DNA from: Ornithodoros turicata
Taxonomy: Eukaryota; Arthropoda; Arachnida; Ixodida; Argasidae
Assembly: GCF_037126465.1 (NCBI RefSeq)
Contig: NC_088204.1
Span: forward strand, 68,695,807-68,759,806
DNA: 64,000 bases
Direction of reading: 5' to 3'
Positions within the stretch are counted from its first letter, which is position 1, and each line of letters starts with the position of its first letter. Shown one piece after another: positions 22,863 through 34,500 of the stretch. The translations under genes were made by a program, and so were the position numbers. Below the pieces are notes generated by a model. It saw only the letters and a program-made list of their open reading frames with translations. It made no database searches and had not been told where the DNA came from.

Positions 22863-23534
22863 CATCCTCTACAATTTACACCTGCTGCCAACTTTATTTG
22901 CCCGACCTGCACGCCAACTTTCCCCAAAATAATCCTACCTGTTTGCTAGGAACAGGACAGGTAGGTAGAGCAGAAGCACAGTAGAACGGTATACTTTGCT
23001 TGCAATTTGGGAAAAAAAGTTACGAGCGAGTTATCACAGTCCGCTGTTAAAGCACTGACTACAATACACTAAAACGAACGGCACAGCAAGAGAACACCGA
23101 AACAAAGACACATATATTTCTCTTTCCTCCCGGTTTCCGGTTGTATCGTTTTCGGGCACTTCCATCAGCCGACGCTATGTATCGCCTGTTATGGAACCCG
23201 TTTGAATTATGAATGAGACCGAGCGGCGACGCCACCTGGCGTTCAAAGAGGCAGTCGCGTGCCGACAGTGTCATGTACCGCCGTCGTTTGTCACTCAGCT
23301 CACGAGCGGAAGAGGTACAGGTAGAGAAAATATGGCCCTTTTAAAGGTCCCCGTTTGTGCATGGAGCGCTTGGATGCGCTTTTCTCAAAGCAGACGATGC
23401 CGGGTCTGTGTCCTCCTGCAAAGTGTGGTGTGCGTGTGTGTGTTTTGATGGAGACGCGAGAGTTGTTTACGTTACTAGCTTGAAAGGAAGAGCTGGATAA
23501 CAGAACTTCGCGAATTATTCACAAATGAGGTAGT

Positions 23535-23622
23535 GTTGCCAGCAGTGGAGTAGAGTATCGCCCCTGGCGGTGAAACTCTCCAATAAATCATCATTAACAT
23601 ACGGTTGTTGTTGTCGTTGTGG
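23535..23622 (+). mobile_element. LINE 3' end (family B), diverged copy
   Basis: gtggagtagagtatcgcccc, tggcggtgaaactctcca, aataaatcatcatt, then gttgttgttgtcgttg. This is the same order as the copy at 8592-8671. Confidence 0.4.
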
Positions 23623-23813
23623 GAACGCACGAGCGACATTCTCACGGAAGACTCGAGTGGAAGAAAAAGCAACAACACTGCTCACTGAGACGAAGTTACG
23701 CCCCGTGTTATGCTGAGCATTCTCGCGGTGCGGGAATATCGGGAGTGGCGTACTGCCCACTTAGCAGACGACACTTGGCAGACGACACCGTCAGCGACCT
23801 TTAATGTTGTCTG

Positions 23814-24275
23814 CTACGAAATATCTTGTGGCTGTGTCGCAAGATATTCACAAATGTTAGCTGTGCACGTGAAGACATGACGTTGAGCTCTGAGGCTCAC
23901 GTGACAACAGAAACCTCTGACGCTTTTCGCATCTTCCGCTGAAATGTTCTGGGGAATATCGCTCTTGTGAATACACGGACAGTGGATATTATGTGCGGAG
24001 GCTGCAGCGTCTTGACGTGCCACTGTAGAGCGAACATAACCGTCGATACACGAGTTAAAGAGGTTGAGAGGCTCCATACTGATTGAGTTACAAGGTATAA
24101 ATGAATGAGAGTGAATCATGACTGGCGTACCTCTCAGATACTTGGTTGTGCATTCATCTGTATGGCTCAACATACCACAATCAGTGAATAATAACTGTGT
24201 TACATAATAGCTGTCCCCTCTATAAATGATGCATGCTTGCAATAAGACGAACAGGGCTCTGCAGAAAGCTGTCAT
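23814..24275 (-). CDS. Unrecognised Cys-rich frame with signal-like N-terminus
   Basis: A 153-codon minus-strand frame starts at an ATG (cgcggATGACAGC) with a signal-like N-terminus, MTAFCRALFVLLQACII, followed by a polar chain with many cysteines (TDC, DEC, IPC, NSC, HCPC, FCCH, TCTANIC). Length and composition would suit a secreted protein, but I know no family with this spacing. A frame of this length is expected by chance a few times in 64 kb, and no polyadenylation signal or promoter was identified. Treat as hypothetical. Confidence 0.22.
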   Translation of the reverse strand: MTAFCRALFVLLQACIIYRGDSYYVTQLLFTDCGMLSHTDECTTKYLRGTPVMIHSHSFIPCNSISMEPLNLFNSCIDGYVRSTVARQDAAASAHNIHCPCIHKSDIPQNISAEDAKSVRGFCCHVSLRAQRHVFTCTANICEYLATQPQDIS

Positions 24276-25675
24276 CCGCGTTATGTTTCACTTCATTATC
24301 GTGTTTATGATACATGAATACCCCTCTCCTTGACACCAAAACGTTAAAAAAAAAGGTGAGCCTACACAAGACTGTGTTTTTTTTAATTATTTCTTCTTCC
24401 AAGGCTTCTACACAATTCCAAATCCATCATTAAGTGAAGAAGTAAACAAAATATAAATCCCGCAATAGGTCAGCAGTAGTCGGATGATAAGCCTCGAGAG
24501 AAGAGATTCAGATGCTTCGTGGGCTACACACAAAATATTGCCAGCCCATCTTCCCGATGCCTTTTGCGTTCACATAAATATCTGCTTTCCGCGGAGCGCC
24601 CTCAAACATAAAAATCAAACACAACCCGCGCATAATTACCGTCTTGTGTCACCGATCTTATGGGTCCGACCCCCATGCATCATTTTCTTTTTCCAGTCGT
24701 TCGCAAACGATCCCTATACAGTTTCCGGTGCGGGACAAAGACATATGGGACGCACGCGAGCCTCTCGAATAGGAACGTCAGGCAGCCAATTATAAGGTCG
24801 AGGTCCGTATGTTACTGCCTAATGAGCTTTTGACGTGGGCTTCAAATGACCCGACTAGAACGTGTTTCAATGCACGAGAAATGTCTTTGAAGACTAGCGA
24901 GACAGAAATAGAAGGGCTTGTGTTGATAGCTTTTTCGAATGTTCGTAACGGGACACGCGCCGTCGTAATCACGTACAAGTCACGTGCGAAGACTTGTCAT
25001 TTGTTCAACCTTCCCGTCTCCGTGAAATAGGGAGCTTACTATACAATGAACTGTAGTTAAATGTCTGGCTTAGCGATAAAACTATATATAATTCATTGTC
25101 CACGCCTCTTAGAAGCATGATTACCTTAACTGCACGGATTTCAATTTAATTTGATATACTAGACATGCTACACTGTCTCGGAGTAGTCAACTAGGGTGAG
25201 GATATCTAAAATAATTATTAACTAAGAACAGCAACCAAAGCTCTATGCAGTAATCGTGAATGACGAAAATTACCGTAGTTTGTGCCTCGCAGTCTCAAGG
25301 CGCATTGGCAAGTAGAAGATGAAATGATGAGGTGATAGAGTGATAGGTGAACAATGATACTACGTCCGAGTCATTGATATGGCTCGAAAGCCAGATAGCC
25401 AGCTAAGGAACACATGCAGTGTGAGTTTGCAGTAAATACGTACACTTTGGTTAGAAACTACGACTAATTTAACTAAGACTATGCACACGCCGTTTTTCTT
25501 TTTTTTTACCATTATTTCTAAGTATACCAATCCGCCAGTCACAGAAACTAGACTTCGAAAACAGGGATTCGCAACAGACGGCAGAAGCGTATATGCAGCT
25601 TGTAGGTCATATAGACATCAAATGCTCTTTTGTAAGTGAGCGTTATACGTAGGAGCACATCTGCGTATAAACTAC
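24276..25675. other. No recognised gene
   Basis: A-run near 24345, GATAGAG-like low complexity near 25335. Frames at 24484 and 24790-25030 lack domains. I see nothing to annotate. Confidence 0.4.
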
Positions 25676-25810
25676 CTGAAAGTTCCATGGAAGTCAAACG
25701 TGCAGCTGTGATCTGGGCACGTTCTGCCTGCCACAGAGTGTGAATGACTCCCGCTACCTGGGATCGTTGACCCATGACGAAGAGGACTGCAATCAACACT
25801 CACACAGGCA
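25676..25810 (-). CDS. Candidate exon resembling an SVWC / 8.9-kDa secreted module
   Basis: On the minus strand the segment lies between a possible acceptor (gcactcag) and a possible donor (TTTCAG|GTAGTT). It reads ACVSVDCSPLRHGSTIPGSG, SHSHSVAGRTCPDHSCTF, DFHGTF. The pattern C-x4-RHGSTIP-x-GS ... RTCPDHSC resembles single von Willebrand factor C or tick 8.9-kDa salivary proteins (C-x-x-x-G-x-x-I-x-x-G ... P-C-x-x-x-x-C). These are small secreted proteins usually encoded in a few exons. A second frame through the same DNA is also open, with its own hydrophobic segment, so the reading frame is uncertain. No flanking exon was found. Confidence 0.25.
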
Positions 25811-26411
25811 CTGAGTGCTTCAGATAGCATCGCGATAATAACACGTCCTAGCGCCACAAAAAATACTCAAAGGAACACAATAGAGTCAGTTCACATAATT
25901 GGGCGGAGCAAATGGAAATAAAGATGTCTGTACCGCGCGACAACAACAAAAACGAAAGGAGTTCGTTAACTGGAGGGTTTCTCACTACATCACATTAAAG
26001 CACGTCGTGGATGGATACTTTGCAAGAATGATGAACTCATCTAGTGGTGACAGATGAGAGCAGTGACCCACAGGCGTGATAGAGTGTCGCGCGGAAAGCT
26101 TCCGAACGAAGGGCCCATTACCGGACATGAATTATAGCGCGTCGCCTCATGCATGCAAGGGCACGAGTCGATGACAAGATATGAATGAGTGGGGACTTCG
26201 AAAGACATTGGAGTCCACACGCAGTTTGAGCCACACGAAGACCGCTATACGATGCCGTAGTAAGTTGACTGGAAGAAAAAAAGACGCATGCTATCAGAAG
26301 ATTGAGTTTTGTTCGTCGGTGTTCGTGGCCATTTAGGGAACCGTTAGCATACACATGTGAGGCGTAGGACAAACACGACACCTGGAAATCTAGTTTCGTG
26401 CTCACCGAATC

Positions 26412-27096
26412 ATATGCTCTAGGGATTTCCCTACATCCCCCTAGGGGGGGTGTACACCCTCCCTGCAGTTTTGAAACTCCCCCCCCCCCCTGAAATTTCT
26501 CACCAAACCCAGCTCGGCCACCAACACGTTCTGGTAGCGAGTCCGGCGCAGCGAATTACATCCTGTACTGTCAAACTTGGGCAGTAGGACCACAGTCACG
26601 CCGATGATCGTACCATGCATTTGTCCAAAATCATTTGAAAGTGACTGTTCAATGCATATATTGCGCGCCTATACGAGCAAAAATGCGTTCGGGCACGCAA
26701 ACTCAATGTGGATCATCAAGAACCATTTGCGCCCAACTCAGTCTAGCAAGGTATTCCTCTTTTTTCGTCTAACGTTTTCACCGTTGGTTGCTAGGTATTC
26801 ATTGAGCTTCGTGAGACAAGGTGCTAGGCTTGTTTCTTTGTCGGTCGTGTGATTATGCATCTCAATGTTGAAATGCCGTTCATAATGAATCTGTATTCTA
26901 ATGTACTGTGTTCTAACGTAATAACATGTACAAATAAAATGGGAAAGCTGTGCAAATATATCACCATTGTGCCACGATTCTCTCCGTGTCTAAGAAAAAT
27001 TCCGTAAGTGGAACCTTCACCAAGCATACTCCCTCCCCCCCTTGAAAGCTCGGCACCCCCCAGCAGTGAATTTCAGGGGAAATCACTGATATGCTC
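26412..27096. mobile_element. hAT-like element, 669 bp, perfect 8-bp target duplication
   Basis: The element spans 26420-27088 and is flanked on both sides by the identical 8-mer ATATGCTC (26412-26419 and 27089-27096). The left end is TAGGGATTTCCCTACA. The right end read inward is CAGTGATTTCCCCTGA, the same terminus as the 174-bp element at 22681. C/G-runs lie just inside both ends. The interior frames (for example 26577-26852) are not recognisable as transposase, so it is non-autonomous. Confidence 0.75.
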
Positions 27097-28655
27097 CGAA
27101 TTATGAGAGTAGTCTGCGTTCCACGGAGTTTATTACACGGTGGGACCACGGCAGCTACATGGCAGCCACAAGAAAGGCATCACCATAAGACATGTTGCCG
27201 AATATCACAGATGCCTTGATGCTAACCCGCGACGAATATCACATAAACATCAACACCATTTGTTCCCTCCTTCTACTGTGGCACATCAAGAACCACTTCC
27301 TCAAATGCGCATAATTTCCAATAGCACGCAAAACGCAACCCCTTCTTCTTCCCCGTTCCATTCCACGACAACAAGAACAACGACGCCCACGCTCTGTTAG
27401 CTTCGTAATGGATGCCAGCCGACATCACTAACCCTTAATCGTCAATTAATCCCTTAGCGCCTGAGAGCGACGCTTAACTCCGAGAAGCACATCACATAAC
27501 GAATACAGGCTCAACAAACGGGAACACGCACAATCTAAAGTGATGTACACACCCAGCAAATATCAACAAGAAAGAGAAAAGGAATTAACAGCGATACAAA
27601 AAAAAAAGTACGGGAACAACATAAACAATGCCGCGCCCTGTGTAAAACAGGGACGCAAGCTAAAGCGTGGAGGTCGAGGGATCATTAACGATGCGAAAAT
27701 ATGGCGTACGAAAAGCCTTCTGGAGAATATATAGCCCCCATCTCGTTCGCGCCATACATGCTTTCAGAGTCCCATGTGAGACTTGTGTGCAGCGCCATCT
27801 TTTATTTTTAACACCTCATTAGCAACAATGAGTACTTAGTTGAAGAGAAATGAAGAAAGAAGAAATGCATGGAAAGGATTACGGCAGCTGTTGTTTTGGG
27901 GAGGCGGCAGATTAAAAAGACAAATTTAGCGGTTGCTGCGTCATTTGGATGGGATATCCTTCGCGGAGTTGAAACTCGGTGTTGCTGTCAGGACCATGTG
28001 GCGAGCTGAACCATTTGAGGTGAACAAAATGCATGGAGGCGACGTCCGTTGGCGAGGACGACATATCTCGGGAAGCTCCTGAAATAGCTAGCGTCCTCTG
28101 CTGCGTTCGAACCCACAACCTTGGAATGATTTATTGAACGAAGAATGATGAGGATACATGAAGAACGATCTCTGTTCGAAACGTATAGGAGGCTCCCGAC
28201 CTGAAGATTATAGTGCAATTAATAAGAGCTTTAGGCTGACAAAATAAATGAATGATCTTCGCTGTCTGGCTACAAAAAGCCGCAAACTATTGGCATCGTT
28301 ATTAACGATAGCTCCTATCGTCCTTGTTGTCGTAGCTGATGTGTATACTCCTGGGGATAGTGCGCTCGTAAGAAGAACGCATGCTCTGATGCTGCCTGCA
28401 GCAACAGACGAATGCGAAGTAACAGACCGTCGTATAACTGGCTGCATGACTTGCGCGTACATGTTGAGTACCGTACAAAAAAAAAAAAAAATCTGCATTG
28501 TAAATGCTTTTGTTAGTGTTTTAGTACACTACTGAGTACTTTTTCGAAAGTAATTTTAAGAATAAATTTAACATACGTTTTCAATATTTCCGACTGAATA
28601 CTCTCATTAGGTTTGGTTGAGGGTTACAACATGGACCAAAAGCCAGGAGACATGT
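27097..28655. other. No recognised gene; tRNA-like B box trace
   Basis: A minus-strand B-box-like word gtgggttcgaac at about 28107-28121 suggests a decayed tRNA-derived element, but no A box or tail is clear. A-run at 28480. Frames at 27140-27400 and 27540-27734 lack domains. Confidence 0.35.
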
Positions 28656-28807
28656 TTCTTTAATAGCATGAAGTAAACACTGGCTTGCATAACAATTTGT
28701 AAACAGAATGCGTGTACGTTTCGACACCTATTCGACACCTGTCGAAACGTTCACGCATTCTGTTTACAACTTGTTATGCAAGCCAGTGTTTACTTCATAC
28801 CATTAAA
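28656..28807. repeat. Near-perfect long hairpin, about 150 bp
   Basis: Left arm atgaagtaaacactggcttg, cataacaatttgtaaacaga, atgcgtgtacgtttcgaca pairs with the right arm at only two or three mismatches over about 60 bp. The pairing extends outward through ttctttaatagcatgaag / cttcataccattaaag. The loop is only about 10 bp. No target duplication is evident. Confidence 0.75.
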
Positions 28808-29006
28808 GACAAGTTGAGCGTTGCGGCCGTCAGTTTTGATTTGAACAGAGTGGGGATTACGTTTCCACAACAGGACCTCTTGTAAGCTGCGGTGCACCAT
28901 AGACGGCAAGACACGAGCGCACTGTTCGTTCTCCCTTACATGTTTCCCGTTTCGTTGTCGGCAAACACTTGAAGCAAATAAGCCGACCACTACAAGAAGT
29001 AGAATG

Positions 29007-29929
29007 CAGGGTGTTACCCTATAAAAATCTACCTGCGCCGGCATGCCACGCTCTGCAGTTACTTAATGCAGATGATACATTGTGTTGATTTGAGACATAG
29101 AGGTCCGAAGGACATTTAATATCTATATTGTATATCTCAATTGTATATCTTAATTGTATCTCTCTATTGTATATCTCAAAGCGATTGCACATCGCAGTGC
29201 AAAGTTATAATGGAAAAAGTACGACTGTCGGGTCCAAAACAATGAAAGCGGGGGGGTTACGATGGGCTGTTGAAACGCTGCTCTCCAGAGTCCAGACGGC
29301 GTAGTGAACCACAACACTCAGGCGCCTAGAATCAGAGTGAACTGCCCTGCAGTAGCAACCGCTTCAATGGTGTCTGCCTGGGGAGTAGCACCTAAGACTT
29401 CTCTTCGCAACGCCTCCATTGTGATTGTTCCGAATATGGGATTCGTACATTTTGCATTATAACATTGCAATATGATGATGAATGTTTGCAATAATCACAA
29501 TGAAATGAAATTTACCAGGACTGAATGTCCTTCAGAGTCCTATATGCAGCCAACACACATGCGCATAGGGTAATTGCTGAGCATGGTATACTGGCATAGG
29601 TAGACTTTTGTAGACCAGCGGCATGGCCTGTCCTGCCCGTTGGTGGTAGCCGAGCTCGTGCTCGAGACTGGGAGGTGGTGGGTTCGAATCCTACCACCGG
29701 CAGTGCTCTCTGAGGTATTCCCTGACTATTCCGAAGACTTTCCGGACGAATGGAATATCGGCACAGTTCCCCCTGAAGTCGGCCGAGGACGCATACTAAT
29801 CCCCTGTTCCCTACTCCTTCCTGCTGTCCTCTCTCCATCTCACCACATCTATGCACCGCTCATAGGCGCTGTTGCTTCGCGGCGCTAACACGCAATCAAC
29901 GAAAAAGACATTTATAGGGTAGCACCCTG
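29007..29929. mobile_element. CAGGGTG-ended element carrying a SINE
   Basis: The left end CAGGGTGTTACCCTATAAA and the right end (minus strand) CAGGGTGCTACCCTATAAA are inverted repeats, and a TA follows the right end. A SINE copy (29613-29897) lies near the right end, and a minisatellite of tgtatatctcaat-like units lies at about 29120-29185. No transposase frame is seen. Confidence 0.5.
29613..29897 (+). mobile_element. tRNA-Ser-like SINE, head partly deleted
   Basis: Matches the SINE at 9251 from agcggcatggcc onward. About 17 bases between the A box and the variable arm are missing, so pol III transcription is doubtful. The B box ggttcgaatcc, the core, and the 3' end ttgcttcgcggcgctaacac are present. 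The A-tail is short (aatcaacgaaaaag), and no target duplication could be assigned. Confidence 0.7.
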
Positions 29930-30159
29930 TATATTAATGTATCTCGTGTATCAGTATCCCTCTACTAAATTGTTACCCAAGTTCCGGTTACGTACCTCGC
30001 TTTAGCACCATGATCTTCCTCTATCGCTGTCTCAGCTCTTTTACCCCTTTGTACGCTTTCACAACATTTCATCTGAGAAGTACTTCGTTCACAAGCAACA
30101 GCAACAACAAAAAAAGAAAAAAAAAAGAAAAGGTTAACTGAAATGAAGGTATGTCTCAC

Positions 30160-30258
30160 CTCCGAATATCGTTTCCTTTCATTATGTATGGCCGCTTCTC
30201 TACGAATCCGGGCCTGATATTCTCCTTCAGACAACGAGAGAGGGCGACGTTCTTCCAT
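30160..30258 (-). CDS. Candidate first coding exon (starts MEERRPLSLS)
   Basis: On the minus strand an ATG at 30258, preceded in frame by a TAA nine codons upstream, opens 33 codons: MEERRPLSLS-EGEYQARIRR-EAAIHNERKR-YSE. They end at an excellent donor GAG|GTGAGA, phase 0. The peptide is strongly charged and helical-looking (RIRREAAIHNERKRYSE), unlike most random frames here. A CCAAT word (gagccaattag) lies about 80 bp upstream. The family is not recognised, and downstream exons must lie at lower coordinates. This is the most protein-like of the isolated exons. Confidence 0.4.
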
Positions 30259-31129
30259 CTTAATACCAATTCCATCAGGTTACGACGATCCGAAAAGGCA
30301 CTTCACGGAAGTCACAGCACGACGGGGTGTACACTAATTGGCTCACGACACCAAATACCGTAGCACCGTAATGCCGACGAGAAGAGTGGCAGCGTTGGCG
30401 GAACATGAGACGACATGTCACAACCCGTTGCATAATTTTGTTCTCAACACAGTGGAAAAAGAAGCATCACATCAAGGTCACTGGATGCAATTTTTTGGAT
30501 CTTGATTGTCAAATCGAGACAGACAGCAGAGATGATGACACAATGGAGGCGAGAGGAAGCAGCACGTGCACGATGTGTTGTCCATGTGTGAAACGATACA
30601 TCCGTATCTCAGCGGGACAGAAGTTTTCCGTGTTCGTAACCATGCTAACCGGCATCTCTGAAGGAAGCCGTTATCGCTTGATAGGCGTTTTCGTCACTTT
30701 ATCTTGCATAATCAACATGATCCACCAAATATATACCATCACATGTCACGTCGCTACGACGCAACGGACACTTCATTCCAATGACGTTTAAGATTCGCCA
30801 CGTTTGGCGCATCTAGCACTTGCACATGAAGACACACTATATAGAATTCTGCCTTACTATCCCCCTTTTTTTTTGGCAACCACTTCCGAAAACACTACAC
30901 ACCATAGACTCACAGCACAGAGTGTCGTAAATTCCCCGAATCAATCGGGCACCTTCGTTCGGTAACAAAACGCACTAAATGAACAAAACTTCTCCAACGA
31001 CGAAACACCGACGGAACCACCTTAACACAATCTTCGCATCTGTTTCGGTAACCACCTCACGGCCACCGTACACCCATTAAAGAAACTGCATTAGAATTTT
31101 CTCAGGTACGGTCGGTCCTTTCTCTGCAG

Positions 31130-31225
31130 CGGCACTAACACGTTGAAATGGCCGGGGAACTAATCTCGTTCACGCCGGCTTCGTGCTCGATGATGCGGTT
31201 TCTGAGAATGCATATGAGGAAAAAG
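31130..31225 (+). CDS. Candidate exon with start codon, both splice sites visible
   Basis: A strong acceptor (gtcctttctctgcag) precedes a short untranslated stretch and ATG at 31148 in good context (ttgaaATGG). The 26 codons MAGELISFTP-ASCSMMRFLR-MHMRKK run to a donor AAAAG|GTAACG, phase 0. A second exon carrying the start codon after a noncoding first exon is a common layout. It faces away from the minus-strand exon at 30258, leaving about 0.9 kb that could be a shared promoter. The family is not recognised. Confidence 0.33.
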
Positions 31226-33590
31226 GTAACGTGTCTTGGTCTTCTTTCTTTCTTTCTTTTTTTTTTTTTTTTGCGTATACGGGCGCATCATAATTTCCAA
31301 TTCGTGGGAGGTGGTAAGGGAATGAAGAGAGGGTTATAGTTGACATCCTCCGCCCGACGTGGTCACGACCTCTACGGGAAGAGCGACGCCCCTCGTATCA
31401 CTGCTGGGCGACAGAGTGACGCGTGCCACGATCATACCCACATGGTGGTGTTGCGTGAGGGTAATTAAGAAAGCGGGCTCGACAACAAGTGGGATGCGTC
31501 TACGTACGGCGAATAGTTGGAATTGCTCCGTACACACTGTGTAACTGTTTACGTGTGATGCTGATTGAGCTCGAGCTAATCGCATAACAAAACTACGAAT
31601 ATTTCTGCATAAATTGATTCAGTCATTTGCATTGATCCATACATGCTGTCTAGTTTTCCGTGTAAAAAAAAGAAAACAGAAATGACTGTCCCCGTGTCAA
31701 AAGCCTGGTTTCTTGCCGTCTGCAGCTTATATGTAACGCATGAGCAGGAAACCTGCAGGCAGAACGGTGTCTCCCGCACGGGCAAATGATTACCCCGTTG
31801 CCTAACTTGACTTTACACCTGCACACAATATTCACAGGTACAATGCAAGGGGCCAGGGGTACAGGAAAACAATTTATGCACCGTGGTTGGTAAATAATGG
31901 CGCCATTTATTTGAGTTCTACCGAACGCGTTTAAATGCGGTAGCTTTATATGGGGCCATCTTCCGATCCTGACCCTTCCTTCTTCCCTCTTCTCCCTTCT
32001 GTCTCTCGAGAGCTGTTGCGGACAGATCTACACGGATGTCAAAGTTGGTGAGCCTGATAACGCTATCGCTTTAAGATTAGGGTCTGGTATACTCTGCGCT
32101 CTGGACATTTCCTAACGGACACAGGGCTGGCCTCTCAACGAATAACTCTCTCATATATATCATATGAATCAGGTGAGGTTCATGCGGATCCATCACACCA
32201 ACCGGACACCCCTGATTTTCATTGTGGCACGTCTGGCTCATTTGCTAACAGCTAATAACGAGTACAATGGCTTTTTGCGTGTCTGAGAAGTATCCTACGT
32301 CTACGTTGTCCTATCAGCGATGCTTCACCTACCTCGAGGTTAACTCCCGTCTTCAATCTTAATTTCAAACGTCCTTGGAACTTGATATAAATTTTCCCAC
32401 GCTTGCTTCATTTAACAATGTCTTATGAGTTTTCCAAATTTTTGCACTGATTGTCCATGCGACCGTAAAAAACAAAATCTGTAACTAACAAAGAGAATGC
32501 ACAGTTAATTGATATATTACAAGTCGAAAGGCGAACTCCACCTAGTACACAGCGAAGTGAAATATTCTGCACTTCGATTTGACGTCCTGCCTCGGATGGA
32601 AGAATCGTCACGCCTCACAAGGTGCCAGACACGCGTTAGCGCCGACGTTATGCCGCGCGCTCTGCATCTGAGTCTGCGGGTGCCTGTGTTGCGGTAGGTT
32701 GTGTTTTTCAGGCGTTAAAGTAACGCTCAGATTGCTTCCGCGGTGCGCCAAAAAATGATGCGGACATTTTCAAAACGCAGCCTATAGATATTTCCTGTCA
32801 TTCTATTTCCGGCGCTAAAATACAACGCAAGCCGAGAGGTGTCAAACAATCATAACGCATCAAAATAAACTAAGCCTAGAAAGTAAGACCGACTACGAAC
32901 AAAGACAATAAAAAAAAAACATTTCTCTCACTGCATTACATCACACGTCATCAAGCGACATTTCGGCTCGACGACAGAGACGCTGACACAATTCTACTCG
33001 ACTTCCTGCCGAACCTACAAGATACCCTGGCGGCACCGACGACACTGGACATGGTACCCAAACACGGACCTTAACGAACATAATCCTTCGCCCTTCACCT
33101 ATCAATCAGAAAGGCGCCCGACTCCAAGGTCTACAGAGAGGCTGGAGCAGCGACGCGACGAAACAGCAGCGCGTGTTCGCGCAGATCATGAAAAGCGCGG
33201 ATCAAATGACGAGCCCACACAGTAAGACATCCACACAAGGGACCTCTGCCACACATCGTGCGTATGAAGAACGAGGTCATCTGTCATCTTGTAAACGTCC
33301 TTCTACAGCCATGTAGGAGGCTTTGTTCTGTATTATGTAGAGCAATCTCGAGTTTGTTTATTGTGGCCTGAATGTTTCACGAAGCCGCCGATGTTTCCGG
33401 AATAGTGCTTCTTTTTTTAGCTGAAAGGATGTTACGAAGGCTTCGAAGGTCAGTGAAGGTATACGAGGAGAACAAGAAGAAAAGTCTATAATTAATTGTG
33501 CAGGCAGTGACGGAAACACACCTATCATGTGTACCTAAAGCTCAACATAAAAATATTTTGATTTGATTTTGATTTGATTTGAAAACGGTA
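31226..33590 (+). other. Mostly unrecognised; LINE-like 3' end at its right side
   Basis: No convincing exon at 31.2-32.9 kb. From about 32950 the plus strand is open in more than one frame through Arg/Gln-rich sequence to stops near 33223 and 33318, followed by an untranslated-looking stretch. It ends at 33545-33582 in ataaaaatattttgatttga and further ttgatttga units. That tandem tail suggests the 3' end of a non-LTR retrotransposon; no reverse-transcriptase motif is present. Confidence 0.3.
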
Positions 33591-34324
33591 GGGAAAAGAC
33601 AGGCAACAGCCTGCGGGCCTAGAGGTGATAGCGGATAATATTGACAGTATCTGCTCCTGCATGGATATTGACTATGTCCGCACACTCGCAGTCATCGTAT
33701 TTGCAGGAAAAGTTCAGATGACGAAAATGTTATCTTACAAACATTTTCACTTTTCAGCATGCTAACCGCTCAGGAACATTATGCCATCCAGAATTGTCCA
33801 ACAAAATGCAGGTAAACGTGCGGCAATGCAAAGTATGGCACACTTCGACACCATTTTGGATTGCTTGCGCCAACTGTGACTCCTCTTAGGAGACCTCAAC
33901 AGAGATACCAATGCTTATTGACGGATAAAATGCGGGTGACAGTCGCACGAACCTCGGAGGTGCGCGGTTTTAACCGCACTTTATCCGCGAGCATTTCAAG
34001 CGCTACATTTCTATCCGCAAACCACGATGTAGCGCGGCTACAGATCCGCAGGTATAAACGCACACTCTCCGCACCTCTACTTACGGCAAGGACACAACTC
34101 GTAAAATTTTTCCGGCACATCGAACCGGACAAAATGTTTTGACGCATGGTATTTGTTTGCACAAATGGATGGAGCATAGCCGATGCCCATTAGTTTCGTG
34201 CACTCTCATGAACCACTTTATTCATTTCATTTTTCCTTTTATATATTTTTATACATCATTTCACTTGCTAATCATTTTTCCTTTGCTCGTCTTTTATGCT
34301 TGCCACCACATCATCTCCTGGCAC

Positions 34325-34500
34325 TGACTGTGCTGTCTGAGGTTTTCCCTGGGTTTTCCGAAGACTTTCCAGACGAATGTCTGACAGATCCTGTCAACTA
34401 ACCCCCCTGTCCCCACTCCTTCCTGCTGTCGTCTCTCTATCTGTCCACGTCTATACGTTTCTCATAGCCACAGTTGCTTCGTGGCGCTCGTACGGAATTA
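34325..34500 (+). mobile_element. 5'-truncated SINE
   Basis: Begins inside the body (tgtgctgtctgaggttttcc, ctgggttttccgaagac) and runs to gttgcttcgtggcgct and an A10 tail. The tRNA-like head is missing. It is the same family as 9251-9549. Confidence 0.65.

Noticed and set aside
24314..24354. MNTPLLDTKTLKKK followed by GTGAGC on plus
   Set aside because: Fourteen codons in an A-run; no promoter or further exon.
33861..34177. Overlapping 93-codon frames on both strands
   Set aside because: Mirror-image frames caused by a locally palindromic composition; no domain on either strand.
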